DNA of 64,000 nucleotides from a candidate division WOR-3 bacterium (lineage in GTDB: Bacteria > Hydrothermota > Tepidihabitantia > Tepidihabitantales > Tepidihabitantaceae), in contig JANLFQ010000001.1 in assembly GCA_024653355.1 (NCBI GenBank), positions 890,576 to 954,575 on the forward strand. Direction: 5' to 3'. Position numbers and translations under genes: made by a program. Shown here one piece after another: positions 27,475 to 37,600 of this stretch. A model generated the notes under the pieces. It worked only from the letters and a program-made list of their open reading frames with translations. It was not told the DNA's origin and did no database searches. How positions within the stretch are numbered: the stretch's first letter is position 1; every line of letters starts with the position of its first letter.

Positions 27475-28680
27475 ATGGCAAAACCGCATCCCAGAAGGCG
27501 CGCCCTGCTCATCGTTCTCGACGGTGTCGGGTGTGGCGCCCTACCTGATGCGGACCGATTTGGCGACCAGGGCTCAAACACATTAAAAAACCTCGCCTGC
27601 AAATTGGGCGGACTCGCCCTTCCCAACCTCAGCCGTCTTGGCTTGGGTAACATCGTTGACCTGCCCGGAGTTCCACCGGAAAAAAAACCGCAAGCCGCCT
27701 ATGGCAGAATGGCGGAAATGTCCGCGGGAAAAGATTCAACCACGGGCCATTGGGAAATCGCCGGCGTTATCACCACCGAACCGTTTCCCTTATTTCCCCA
27801 CGGGTTTCCCGAAGAACTGCTCCACCAGTTTGAGCGCCGAATTGGCAGACGGGTCATCGGCAACATCGCCGCATCGGGCACCGAAATCATCAATCGTTTG
27901 GGCGCAGAGCACCTCAAAACCGGTTTTCCCATCGTTTACACCTCAGCGGACAGCGTATTTCAAATCGCCTGCCACATCGATGTTGTACCATTGGCAGAGC
28001 TCTATCGCTTCTGTACCATCGCCCGCGAACTGCTCACCGGCAGATATCGCGTTGCCCGGGTCATCGCCCGCCCTTTTGCCGGCAAACCGGGCGCATTCTA
28101 CCGCACCCCGGAGCGCAAAGACTTCTCCTGTCCACCACCTCAACCCACCCTGCTCGACAATGTCAAAGAAGCCGGACTGGCGTCCATCGGCATCGGCAAA
28201 GTTGACGACCTGTTTGCCCACCAGGGTTTGACCGAAATTTACCATTCCGTCAACAATCAGGAGTGCATCGACTACACGCTAAACGCACTGCAAGGGTCTA
28301 AACCGGGACTGATTTTCGTCAATCTCGTTCAGTTTGATATGGACTGGGGCCATCGCAACGACTCTGCCGGTTTTGCCCGCGGCTTAGCCGAGTTTGACCT
28401 TCGCCTGCCCGAAATCATCGCCGCCCTCGAACACGACGACATTATGTTCTTAACCGCGGACCACGGCTGTGACCCGACAACACCTTCAACTGACCACTCC
28501 CGGGAATATGTGCCGCTTTTGGTCTACGGCGCGCCGGTTTGCGCCGGCATCAACATCGGTACCCGTGCCACCTTTGCCGACCTGGGCAAAACCATCGCCG
28601 AATACCTCGGGGTCAAACCCACCCCGGCCGGCACATCTTTCCTCAATGAAATAGTCAAACCCGAATTCAAAAATGGATAG
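27475..28680 (+). CDS. deoB: Phosphopentomutase
   Basis: DeoB interconverts (deoxy)ribose 1-phosphate and 5-phosphate in nucleoside catabolism. The 401-residue alkaline-phosphatase-fold enzyme has LIVLDGVGCGALPDA, the phosphothreonine loop AGKDSTTGHWE, and late metal motifs TADHGCDPTT and DHSREYVP. It lies 46 bp after tRNA-Leu and overlaps cdd by 8 bp, forming a nucleoside salvage pair. Confidence 0.95.
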   Translation: MAKPHPRRRALLIVLDGVGCGALPDADRFGDQGSNTLKNLACKLGGLALPNLSRLGLGNIVDLPGVPPEKKPQAAYGRMAEMSAGKDSTTGHWEIAGVITTEPFPLFPHGFPEELLHQFERRIGRRVIGNIAASGTEIINRLGAEHLKTGFPIVYTSADSVFQIACHIDVVPLAELYRFCTIARELLTGRYRVARVIARPFAGKPGAFYRTPERKDFSCPPPQPTLLDNVKEAGLASIGIGKVDDLFAHQGLTEIYHSVNNQECIDYTLNALQGSKPGLIFVNLVQFDMDWGHRNDSAGFARGLAEFDLRLPEIIAALEHDDIMFLTADHGCDPTTPSTDHSREYVPLLVYGAPVCAGINIGTRATFADLGKTIAEYLGVKPTPAGTSFLNEIVKPEFKNG

Positions 28681-29071
28681 GTTAACCCGTGCCCGTTTGA
28701 TTAAATCGGCCCGCGCTGCCGGGAAACGGGCTTATGCCCCTTATTCCCGATTTCCGGTTGGTGCCGCGGTTCTTACCCGAAGCGGTAAAATCTACGCCGG
28801 TGCCAATGTGGAAAACGCCTCCTACGGCTTGACAGTGTGTGCGGAACGCAACGCCATTTTCAAAGCGGTCTTTGCCGGCGAAAGAGAGATAACCGCCCTC
28901 GCAATCTTCACCGCTACCGAACAACCAACCCCACCCTGTGGTGCCTGTTTGCAGGTCCTCAACGAATTCAGCACCAATCCCATCGTCATCCTTGCCAGCC
29001 CCAAAAAGATTTTGACCTTCCGGCTGCGCCAGCTCCTGCCCCACGGATTCAAATTAAACGATACGCTCTAA
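28673..29071 (+). CDS. cdd: Cytidine deaminase
   Basis: This tetrameric-type enzyme deaminates (deoxy)cytidine to (deoxy)uridine. The 132-residue protein has YSRFPVGAAV, the catalytic CAERNA (zinc ligand Cys and proton-shuttle Glu) and PCGACLQVL (two zinc Cys). Its start overlaps deoB; its end overlaps the convergent serS by 18 bp. Confidence 0.95.
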   Translation: MDRLTRARLIKSARAAGKRAYAPYSRFPVGAAVLTRSGKIYAGANVENASYGLTVCAERNAIFKAVFAGEREITALAIFTATEQPTPPCGACLQVLNEFSTNPIVILASPKKILTFRLRQLLPHGFKLNDTL

Positions 29072-30304
29072 ACCGTTCATATAGGGCTTGAGGACCTCCG
29101 GGATAACTATCGAACCGTCGGCTTGTTGATAGTTCTCAACAATGGCGATAAAGGTCCGGGGCAAAGCGAGCGCAGAACCGTTCAGGGCGTGGGGATAAAA
29201 AGTCTTGCCATCTGCGCCCCGCGCCCGAATCTTCCCCCGCCGGGTCTGAAAATCTTCACAGTTGGAGATTGACGACACCTCCAGCCATCGGCCCACACCT
29301 GCTGCCCACACCTCAAGGTCATAAGTCTTTGCCGACTGAAAAGCGATGTCCCAGGCGGCGAGCCGTTTCACCCGATAAGGCAAGCCGAGCGCCTGCAGCA
29401 GACTCTCCGCTTCTGAGCGCATCTCTTCTAAATCGGTGTAGGAACGCTCGGGCGTTGTCAGCCGCACCAGTTCCACCTTGTCAAACTGGTGAATCCGAAT
29501 CATCCCCCGCACATCCCGACCATAGGAACCCGCCTCGCGCCGAAAACAGGGGGTGTAGGCGACAAACTTCTGGGGCAGTGTTCCGGCATCAATCGTCTTC
29601 TCCCGAAAATAGGCAACCAGCTGGGGTTCAGCGGTTGGAATCAGATAAAAATTGTCCTCGGGCACCGCATACATCTCACTTGCGAGATGGGGCAACTGTC
29701 CGGCAGTTTCCAGGGTTGCCGGATTGGCAAGCACTGGCGGCATAACCTCGGTGTAGCCGTAACGGTGCACCGCGGTATCAAGAAAAAAGTTGATCAGCGC
29801 CCGTTCCAGCCGTGCTCCGGCACCCTTGAACAGCACAAACCTTGAACCGGCAAGCCTTGCCGCGGCCTCAAAATCGACAATCCCCAGCGCCTCGCCCAGG
29901 TCCCAGTGCGCCAGGGGTTGAAAATCAAACACCGGGATTGTTCCGTGTGTGGAGACAATCTCCTCTTCGGCGGTCACTGAAGGGTGGACCCGATTGGGAA
30001 GCAGTTTTGCCAGTTGCTCCTGTTCCGCCTCAATACCTTTCAGCCGGTTTTCAATCTCTTTAACCTCCTCTGCCAGCCGTTTTGCCTTTTCAAGCAGTTC
30101 TGGTTCCGCCCCTTGCTCACGCTTTGCCCGGGCAATCGCCTCAGAAACCTGCCGCTGCTCATGCCGGGCTTCGTCCCGCCTTGCCACCAGTTTGCGCCGC
30201 ACCTCATCCTGTTCCAGAATCCTGTCAATAGGAACATCGCTCCGGCGCAACTGCAAAATGCGTCTTGCCTCATCCGGATTTTCCCGACAGAACTTTAAAT
30301 CCAT
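29054..30304 (-). CDS. serS: Seryl-tRNA synthetase
   Basis: This class II synthetase charges tRNA-Ser. The 416 residues comprise the N-terminal coiled-coil arm (about 30-105), motif 2 (FRREAGSYGRDVRGMIRIHQ) and motif 3 (NGSALALPRTFIAIVEN). The ATG lies 7 nt after a -10 box, so the mRNA is predicted to be leaderless. Confidence 0.96.
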   Translation of the reverse strand: MDLKFCRENPDEARRILQLRRSDVPIDRILEQDEVRRKLVARRDEARHEQRQVSEAIARAKREQGAEPELLEKAKRLAEEVKEIENRLKGIEAEQEQLAKLLPNRVHPSVTAEEEIVSTHGTIPVFDFQPLAHWDLGEALGIVDFEAAARLAGSRFVLFKGAGARLERALINFFLDTAVHRYGYTEVMPPVLANPATLETAGQLPHLASEMYAVPEDNFYLIPTAEPQLVAYFREKTIDAGTLPQKFVAYTPCFRREAGSYGRDVRGMIRIHQFDKVELVRLTTPERSYTDLEEMRSEAESLLQALGLPYRVKRLAAWDIAFQSAKTYDLEVWAAGVGRWLEVSSISNCEDFQTRRGKIRARGADGKTFYPHALNGSALALPRTFIAIVENYQQADGSIVIPEVLKPYMNGLERIV

Positions 30305-30311
30305 CGCCCTA

Positions 30312-30339
30312 ATTCTATTTCAAACCCTGCGGGCGTCAA
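30312..30339 (-). promoter_or_regulatory. Promoter of serS (leaderless)
   Basis: TTGACG (30334-30339), 16-bp spacer, TAGAAT (30312-30317), then 7 nt to the ATG at 30304. Confidence 0.7.
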
Positions 30340-30349
30340 TCAAAACCCA

Positions 30350-31192
30350 TCAGAACACCACCCCGCCTTCCAATCCTGCCTTGCACCGCGCCCGGTTAAC
30401 CACTTCTCGCAGCCGCTGGGCATACCCTTCGGGCTCACGGCAGGCTTGCTCAAACGCTTGAACTGCCTGGGGACACTCCCTTTGCAATAAAGACCTTACC
30501 ACCCCCATCTTCCCGCCTAAATAGTTGAATTTGTCAACGAGCACCCGCCGCACCCCAACCCGGGCAATGGCGCAAAAAATCTCAAAAAGCGTCTCAAAAG
30601 AGTCACTAAAAAAAGGCAAAACCGGACCGACAAATACGCTAACCGGCACGCCGGCTGCGACCAGCCGTTGCGCTGCCGTGAGCCGTCGTTGCGGCGTCAC
30701 CGCACCCGGTTCAAAGAGTTTCTGCACTTGTTCGTCAAGGGTGGTGATTGCCAGTTCCACGCTAAAACCCGGATAGCGTTGCAAGAGATTGATATCGCGC
30801 AAAATCAGGTCCGACTTGGTCAGAACCTCCACCGGAAACCCGGCACCCCCAAGAATCTCCAGCACCGCTTGACTTAACCGAAACTCGGCTTCAACCGGCT
30901 GGTATGGGTCGCACACCGTCCCGAGATAAACCTTTCCCGGTCTTTTTTTCTCCCGGCGCAAAACCGCCGGCATATTGACCTTCGCCTCAACAAACGAACC
31001 CCAGCGCTCGGGGCTCTCGTGGTAACGCAGCATAAAACTGGCGTAACAGTAAACACAGCCATGAGAACAACCAAAATAGGGATTGACCGAATAGGTAGCG
31101 CCTGGCAGTCCGCTTTTACTCAGCGCGGTCCGGCACAATCGGGTGCGGACCTTGACCCCGCTGGGCAGCCTTGACAAGGATGTCATACTCAA
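30350..31192 (-). CDS. Radical SAM protein (spore photoproduct lyase-like family)
   Basis: This 280-residue protein has the radical SAM cluster motif GCSHGCVYCYA near residue 43 and the pattern YLGTVCDPYQPVE found in the SplB-like/Rv2578c family of uncharacterised radical SAM enzymes. The reading frame overlaps ribE by 77 bp, so the true start may be later (a TTG near 31138 is possible). It is the last gene of the acylphosphatase-ribD-ribE operon. No substrate can be assigned. Confidence 0.85.
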   Translation of the reverse strand: MSMTSLSRLPSGVKVRTRLCRTALSKSGLPGATYSVNPYFGCSHGCVYCYASFMLRYHESPERWGSFVEAKVNMPAVLRREKKRPGKVYLGTVCDPYQPVEAEFRLSQAVLEILGGAGFPVEVLTKSDLILRDINLLQRYPGFSVELAITTLDEQVQKLFEPGAVTPQRRLTAAQRLVAAGVPVSVFVGPVLPFFSDSFETLFEIFCAIARVGVRRVLVDKFNYLGGKMGVVRSLLQRECPQAVQAFEQACREPEGYAQRLREVVNRARCKAGLEGGVVF

Positions 31193-31727
31193 TATTGACG
31201 AGCGACCCCGCCCGGCATCGGCTTAATGTCGTCCGCTCCCAGGTGAAGGGAATCAAATTTACCCAGAACTCCCCGCGCTTGACACCGGCGACCGTTAAAC
31301 TGACACCGTCGATTGCCACCGACCCCTTTTCCACCAACAGCGGAAAGCTCGCCTCCTTGACCGCGACAAAAAGCCGGTGCTCATTGTTGTTGTGCTCGAG
31401 CCGCCGCACCGTGCCGACCTCATCGATGTGGCCCAGAACAAAATGTCCGCCCAGTCGATCGGTGCTGCGCAACGCCCGTTCCAGATTAACCAGCATCCCG
31501 GTACGCAACTCTCTTAGATTGGTCCGCTTCAAAGTTTCCGCCACAACCTCGACCGCAAATTGGCGGCGCGCCCTGTCCACCACTGTTAAACAGCAGCCGT
31601 TAACCGCCACACTCTCACCAAGTTGTAACTCCTCGGCAAACTCCGCTTCAATCATCAGGTGTCGGTTACCCTGTTTCGGCACAACCCGCACAACCTTGCC
31701 GATGGTTTCAACTAAACCGGTAAACAT
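31116..31727 (-). CDS. ribE: Riboflavin synthase, alpha subunit
   Basis: RibE dismutates two 6,7-dimethyl-8-ribityllumazine molecules to riboflavin. The 203-residue protein has the tandem lumazine-binding domains: MFTGLVETIG opening and ESVAVNGCCLTV, then a second copy with KGSVAIDGVSLTV. It overlaps the ribD stop by 20 bp. Genes ribBA and ribH are not in the window. Confidence 0.95.
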   Translation of the reverse strand: MFTGLVETIGKVVRVVPKQGNRHLMIEAEFAEELQLGESVAVNGCCLTVVDRARRQFAVEVVAETLKRTNLRELRTGMLVNLERALRSTDRLGGHFVLGHIDEVGTVRRLEHNNNEHRLFVAVKEASFPLLVEKGSVAIDGVSLTVAGVKRGEFWVNLIPFTWERTTLSRCRAGSLVNIEYDILVKAAQRGQGPHPIVPDRAE

Positions 31728-32823
31728 AACCCTCGGTCAGGATGTCATCTCCCAGTTCAATATGCCGCACATCCTTCAAAACCAGTGCCCCTTTCAACGA
31801 CCGTGGTCTCATCCCGGCACTGAAACTCTTACCCGGTCCCAAAACCTTGGGTGCCTGAAAAAAGTACGCCTTATCAACCACGCCAGCTTCCAGTGCCGAA
31901 CTCACCACTGTTGCCCCACCCTCAATTAAAACGCTCATCACCTGCCGCCGATAAAGTTCTGCCAAAATGTCCTGCCACTGGAGTCGGCCGCGGCGTTCCA
32001 TCCGCACCCGCACCACCTCTGCCCCTTTCCGGCTAAGCCGCCGTACCTTAGCCCCATTACCGCATGCCGTGAAAACCAACACCTTGTCCGGAGCTTCAAA
32101 AAGCCGGCTCCCGAGCGGCAATCGCAAATCGGAATCAAGCACGATACGCAACAGTCGCTTCTGTTTGTTTAGCCGGCAGGTCAAAAGCGGGTTGTCAGCA
32201 ATTACGGTATTAACACCCACAATCACCGCATCGGCGATCAACCGCAACTGCTGTCCCACCTCGCGCGCCCGCTCGCTTGTAATCCACTGCGATTCGCCCT
32301 CGCCGGTTGCCATCATTCCGTCCAAACTCATCGCGACCTTCAACATCACAAATGGCCGGTGCTCTGCCATAAATGTCACATACGCCTCATTCAAACGCTG
32401 CGCCTCTTCTCTCAAAAGCCCGGTCTCAACCTCAATCCCCTGGCGCCGGAGACATTTCACCCCCTTACCTTTAACCCGCGGATTCGGGTCAATCATCGCC
32501 GCAACCACCCGTTTAATCCCCGCTTGCATCAACGCTGCGGTGCAGGCGGGCGTCTTGCCTTCAAAACAGCATGGTTCCATCGTCACATAAAGCGTCGCAC
32601 CCTGCGCCGCTTTACCCGCCGCTTTGAGCGCTTCAATCTCGGCATGGGGACCGCCAAAACGACGATGAAACCCTTCACCAACAACCCGGCCATTTTTTAC
32701 CAGTACCGCGCCGACCATCGGATTGGGCGACACCAGACCGCAACCCCTTGCCGCCAGTTCCAGTGCCCGGCGCATAAACCGCTCATCCTGTGCGGTCCAT
32801 CTCCTTTGCTTCGCACTAACCAT
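31708..32823 (-). CDS. ribD: Bifunctional riboflavin deaminase-reductase
   Basis: RibD deaminates and then reduces the pyrimidine intermediate of riboflavin synthesis. In the 371-residue protein, the N-terminal deaminase has zinc motifs GGPHAEIEAL and EPCCFEGKTPACTAAL. The C-terminal reductase (about 150-371) has RPFVMLKVAMSLDG and VLIEGG. It is downstream of the acylphosphatase gene and overlaps ribE. Confidence 0.95.
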   Translation of the reverse strand: MVSAKQRRWTAQDERFMRRALELAARGCGLVSPNPMVGAVLVKNGRVVGEGFHRRFGGPHAEIEALKAAGKAAQGATLYVTMEPCCFEGKTPACTAALMQAGIKRVVAAMIDPNPRVKGKGVKCLRRQGIEVETGLLREEAQRLNEAYVTFMAEHRPFVMLKVAMSLDGMMATGEGESQWITSERAREVGQQLRLIADAVIVGVNTVIADNPLLTCRLNKQKRLLRIVLDSDLRLPLGSRLFEAPDKVLVFTACGNGAKVRRLSRKGAEVVRVRMERRGRLQWQDILAELYRRQVMSVLIEGGATVVSSALEAGVVDKAYFFQAPKVLGPGKSFSAGMRPRSLKGALVLKDVRHIELGDDILTEGYVYRFS

Positions 32824-32827
32824 CGCC

Positions 32828-33121
32828 TTACCGGTAATCTATCTGAAAGTCATCAAACTCGTGCTGGTACTCGCCCCAGTCAACCTGAATATTCTCAACT
32901 ACCGCGCCCGGTGGACCAACCTTCAACCGCTCAATCAGTTTCTCCAGTTGTTCCCGTTCCCCTTCGGCAAAAACCTCCACCCTGCCATCGGGCAGATTCC
33001 GCACCCGGCCTGTGAGCCCGAGCGCCCTTGCCTCCTTTACGGTAAACATCCGGAAAAAAACCCCTTGCACTCTGCCCGACAAAAATGCAAAGATACACGC
33101 TTTACTCCCTTTTTCACTCAT
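32828..33121 (-). CDS. acyP: Acylphosphatase
   Basis: This 97-residue enzyme hydrolyses acyl phosphates. It has the signature GRVQGVFFRMFT (active-site Arg) and GLTGRVRNLPDGRVEVFAEG (active-site Asn). It opens the operon acyP-ribD-ribE-radical SAM, and its ATG lies 6 nt after a -10 box, so the operon mRNA is predicted to be leaderless. Confidence 0.93.
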   Translation of the reverse strand: MSEKGSKACIFAFLSGRVQGVFFRMFTVKEARALGLTGRVRNLPDGRVEVFAEGEREQLEKLIERLKVGPPGAVVENIQVDWGEYQHEFDDFQIDYR

Positions 33122-33127
33122 AACTCA

Positions 33128-33155
33128 AGATAAGCCGAGAAAACTCATCTGTCAA
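33128..33155 (-). promoter_or_regulatory. Promoter of the acyP-rib operon (leaderless)
   Basis: TTGACA (33150-33155), 16-bp spacer, TTATCT (33128-33133), then 6 nt to the ATG at 33121. No FMN riboswitch is seen; the leader is too short to hold one. Confidence 0.6.
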
Positions 33156-33259
33156 GAACAATCGCCTCCCGGTCGCCTTTTTCCCCATCAAGCCCGGTGG
33201 CAAAACTTGACAGCGTTATCAGGACAGGGCACTATAACACAAACAAAAAAGGAGGTAGT

Positions 33260-34021
33260 GTGAAAAGGTTATTTCTTACCTTCATCCTCATCCCGGCACT
33301 ACTCTTTGCTCGGGGAACAAGCGGTGGTATGGGAACCTTTGGACCCGCGCTCGCTTTGATTGATTTCACTCCTGTCAACCGCTCGCTCCGCGCCGCCGGT
33401 TTTGAAGAGATTTCCTCACGGCACTGGATGTTTGGGGGCGGTGGTTATTTGATTGCCAACCGGACAATGATTGGCGGTGCCGGCTGGGGTGGCACCCAAA
33501 CATCGACCGCCGAATCTTTAAATGTCATCTGCCGGGTTGAATATGGTGGTGGTGAATTCCGTGCCGGTTATATCGTTCTTGACACCCGGTATCTCCTTAT
33601 CACCCCTGGCATCGGCATCGGTGGTGGCGGCTACACCATCCACCTTGAACCGTACAACCAGACCATCCCCAACTTTGACACTCTGCTCCGAAACCCGGGC
33701 AGGACCTCAACCATCTCCCTCTCCGGTTTCTGCCTCAACCCCCAACTTGCCATCACCATTCCCATCTCATTTATCGGCATTGACATCCGCGGCGGCTACA
33801 ACCTTGGACCCCTCACCGCAAAATGGGCATTCGCCGACCATGGTGTTTTGAGTCGTGGACCCGAGATGGCTAAAGGTACACCGTGGGTCAGCCTGAATGT
33901 GCTCTTTGGCGGCTTCAACCGGGAAAAGACAAGAACCATTAAAGGAAAGATTGAGTTCAAGGGTGATGAAGAGGAAGAAAAAGAGCCCGAAAAGGAGCAA
34001 GAACCGCAAGAAGAGGAGTAG
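33260..34021 (+). CDS. Glycine-rich exported protein with acidic tail
   Basis: This 253-residue protein has a clear signal peptide (VKRLFLTFILIPALLFARG) from the GTG at 33260, which is preceded by GGAGG. The mature part is rich in Gly and alternating beta-strand patterns (GGGGYLIANRTMIGGAGWGG), suggesting an outer-membrane or surface beta-structure. The last ~25 residues are a run of Glu, Lys and Pro. I recognise no family. Confidence 0.72.
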   Translation: MKRLFLTFILIPALLFARGTSGGMGTFGPALALIDFTPVNRSLRAAGFEEISSRHWMFGGGGYLIANRTMIGGAGWGGTQTSTAESLNVICRVEYGGGEFRAGYIVLDTRYLLITPGIGIGGGGYTIHLEPYNQTIPNFDTLLRNPGRTSTISLSGFCLNPQLAITIPISFIGIDIRGGYNLGPLTAKWAFADHGVLSRGPEMAKGTPWVSLNVLFGGFNREKTRTIKGKIEFKGDEEEEKEPEKEQEPQEEE

Positions 34022-34147
34022 AAAGATAAACATCGGTATCTGACAGAGCGTTCTCGTCGATTTTAACTATGCCCCATTTTGAAGCTTCAGTTTCTTTTTA
34101 TCATAGCCATCACCGCCCTGCCATTATGCGGCGCAGAAATTAATTCC

Positions 34148-34525
34148 GGATTAGAACAGAATGTTCCTTACCTGACTGCAGCCACGGCTCATACCAGTTC
34201 TGACCGGAAAACACCACCGGGAACAGAACCGGAAATGCAAATCAGGACAGCACCTAAAACCGGTCAGCAGATTATCCGGTTAGCTGGCAATAAAAGGGTG
34301 GATTAGACGGTTTTAGTTAGAACCCTGTTAATTATCAATAAGATAGGCGCTAAAAAAATCTCGAAAATGGTTTTCGGTAGCCTAAAAAGGATGGTAAGAA
34401 GGGTGATAGGAAAAGGGGTATATAATACTATCCCAGGGATTGCCCCCAGACTACTGGGGGAACGGTTTTTTGTCACTTTTCCCTGTTTTTTCGTATATTT
34501 AAATAGGGCATCATCGCTTTGCTTG
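34148..34525 (+). repeat. Copy 1 of a ~380-bp dispersed repeat (leader-like element)
   Basis: This stretch is about 90% identical (roughly 34 differences by hand alignment) to the reverse complement of 53896-54275. It ends with CCCCCAG-ACTA-CTGGGGG (34443-34460) and six T residues (34466-34471). It lies upstream of, and in the same orientation as, the C25 protease gene. A 52-codon frame is shared by both copies, but 7 of its 8 substitutions change the amino acid, so it does not behave like a conserved protein. The remaining 34526-34632 gap contains TATAAT at 34569 and AGGAGG before the next gene. Confidence 0.85.
34443..34471 (+). terminator. Terminator-like hairpin at the end of repeat copy 1
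   Basis: The 7-bp stem CCCCCAG/CTGGGGG with loop ACTA is followed by AACGG and six T residues. The other copy has an A-to-G change that turns an A-U pair into G-U, so pairing is kept. Confidence 0.5.
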
Positions 34526-34632
34526 TTATCTACCCAACCTATACTGATAATGACCTACGTTAGCACCGTATAATTTTGTTGCCCGAAGGGGTAATTTCCC
34601 TAAACTAATATATAACCTAATCAGGAGGACAA

Positions 34633-37600
34633 TTGAAAAGGACTGTAGTTTTGCTGTTTGCTATTTTGGCGGTGCTCTTTGCCGGTACTGTGAGCCACAC
34701 CGTTGACATCACACCGGACCAGATAGCTTTGCACCGCTCTGAAAACTATGATGCTGTTGAACTAACCAGCGGCTTTTTTATCCCCAACCCTGGCAAGCCG
34801 CTCCTGCCTTATAAATCCTTGACCCTGCTCATACCGGCTGATGCCCGTGTCATCACCGTTTCCGCGCAGCCGGTCGTCACCGAAGAACTACCCGGTAGTT
34901 TCACCATTTTTCCTGCCCAACCACCGGTTCCCATCTCCGCTCAAACTCCAGCCACATTTGTCGCACCGGACCCTGATATTTACAGTTCAAACAACCCATT
35001 TCCCGATCGGACACTTTTTTCCCACTCAACCGGCAGCGCGGCGGGATTTAAACTGGTAAATGTCATAATCTGCCCGTTTGAATACCATCCCGCGACCCGA
35101 AAACTTTCTCTTCACGCCCGAATTGAGGTTGTTGTCACCTACGAAGAACACGGTTCCATGCCCCTAACCCTGACTCAATCGCAGCGCGACCGCATCCGCC
35201 AGACTCTGCGTCCACTGATTTCAAACCCCGCTGACCTGAACCGTTTTGCCCCGCCGCTAAAAGAAATTGACCAGCCCGCGGTGGACTACTTGATAATCAC
35301 CAGCGCCGAACTGTCTTCATCCTTCACCCCCTACATCCAGTACAAAACGAGCCGCGGTTTAAAAACCGAACTGAGAACGGTGGAATGGGTTGCAAACAAC
35401 TACCCGGGCAGGGATTTGTCAGAAAAAATTCGTAACCTGATTATTGACTATTTTAACTCCCGCGGTCTATCTTATGTACTACTTGCCGGCGACAATCTCC
35501 AGGTGCCGGCGCGGCGCATTGAGGTCGCTGTGGGAAACGAACAGGGCTCAATACCAACCGACCTCTACTACGGCGACCTTGACTACTCCTGGGACTCGAA
35601 TCACAACAATCGCTTCGGCGAAATGGCTGACTCCGTTGACCTTTACGCCGATGTCTTTGTTGGTCGGGCATCGGTTGACAACCGTCAACAGGTTGAGAAC
35701 TTTATCGCCAAAGTCCGGACCTTTGAAAACAACCCCGCACCCGATTACATAATGAAAAGCCTTTTGCCCTCAGGCTGGCTCTGGCGTTCCCTTAACTACC
35801 ATGGCAAGTTCGTCAACGACTCCATCGCCGAAATCACGCCGCCGGACTGGACCGACCGTAAAATGGAAAATCCGCCCAGCGCGCTGGTTGTCGCCGACTC
35901 TTTTGACCGGGGATTTTTAATCTTTGACCCAGCAGGGCATGGCAACGAATCCGGTGTTTACGACGAAGACGGCACCGCCATCTACACCAACAGTGTTGCC
36001 AGCCGCCAGCAGAACGACCGCCGCTTTTCCATCATCACCTCACTCGCTTGCAATCCGGGCAACTTCGAAGCCGAAGACTGCCTTGCCGAAGTTGCCCTGA
36101 ACTGTCAGGCGGGCGGCGCCATCGCTGTAATGATGAACTCGCGTTATGGCTGGGGCACACCGCCGGTGATGGGCCCGTCAGAAAAACTGTGCGTCCGGTT
36201 TTACGACTTCCTTTTTAACTACGCCCAGTACCAGATTGGGCCCTGTCACGACCGTTCCCGGGAGGAGTATGCCGGCGCGGCAATTTACGACCCGCTCTGG
36301 CGCTGGTGTATGACCGAATTCAACCTGCTTGGTGACCCAACAATTGACATCTGGACCGCGCCACCGCATAACCTGATATTAATTACACCGGACACGATTC
36401 GTACCGGTTCCCAGACATTCACCGCCACGGTTCAAGAAGGAGGTAATCCGGCAGCCGGCGCCACGGTTACCGTGAGCAAAGATGGCGTGCTCCTTGCCAC
36501 CGGCACCACGAATAGCAGCGGGAGTGTAAGTTTGCCCATCCATCCAACAACTGCCGGGCAACTACTCATCACCACCTGGCGCCACAACAACCTGCCCAAC
36601 TCAAAAACTGTCCTCGTGGAACCGGGCGACCCGGAACCATACATTGTCTATCATCGTTATGAACTTGACGACCACGGCCAACCTTATGAAAATGGCGTCC
36701 TCGAACCCGGAGAAACCGCACGCCTGAAAATCGTTCTCAAAAACATCGGCTCCGCTGCCGCAACCAACGCCCATTTAACCCTTCGCACCTTAAACCCTAA
36801 CATCTCCATCCTTGACTCCATTGCAGCAATCGGCACCATTCCCGCTGGTGATTCGATACGCACCGATAATCTGACTGTCGCCGCCGAACCATCTACCCTG
36901 CCGGGTTCATCAGCCGATATGGTGGTGTTAATTCGGTACGACCAGGGTGAGTCCGAACTCTGGTTTTCTATTGAACTGGGCTATCCGGGCAGAACCGCAG
37001 CCGAAATTGACACCGGGATTTGTGCCCTAACCGTCACCGCGCGGGGAACATTCGGCTATGACCCGGAATTAAACCGCAAGGGCCGGGGGTTCCGTTATCC
37101 TGAATCGGACACCAGCCGATTGAACAGCGCCAGTTTTGCGCTCGGCAACTCCAGTGATTACCTTGTCGACCGTTTCTACAACCAGACTCAGGGTGGTTTA
37201 GACCAGGACTGGCACCTGCAAGATAGTCTGCGTCTTATGCTCCCGATATGGAGTGGCGATGAGGTACTATTCAGCAGTTTCAACGACCAGGGACACCCGA
37301 ACCGATGCGGCCTGGTTGTTGACCAGCGGGCATTGGGCTTTTCCCGACCTGAACTCAGCCGTTCAATTGCCCTCGTATTTGACATCTGGAACACCTCGGG
37401 CGACACATTATACAACCTCTATGCCGGTATCCTTGCCGATTTTGATGTCCGGGCAACAGACCGAATGCACGATGTTGCCTTCACCCTGCCCGAACAAAAT
37501 GCCGCCCTGATGTACAATGTCAACTCGCCATCCCCCTGTGTTGGAATTAAACTCCTTTATCCACGCACCCCGGCAAACCTTACCTGTATTGACCACAGCC

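Noticed and set aside
32824-33160. FMN riboswitch sought upstream of the rib genes
   Set aside because: The operon promoter places the start codon 6 nt after the -10 box, leaving no leader RNA, and no RFN core motif is visible.
34079-34306. 75-codon frame with a signal-peptide-like start partly inside repeat copy 1
   Set aside because: The start is a TTG without a good ribosome site, the N-terminal part is not kept in the second copy, and the shared part accumulates mainly replacement changes.
34367-34573. 68-codon frame covering the hairpin end of repeat copy 1
   Set aside because: The second copy reads a stop earlier and its ATG is changed; the hairpin explains the conservation better than a protein.
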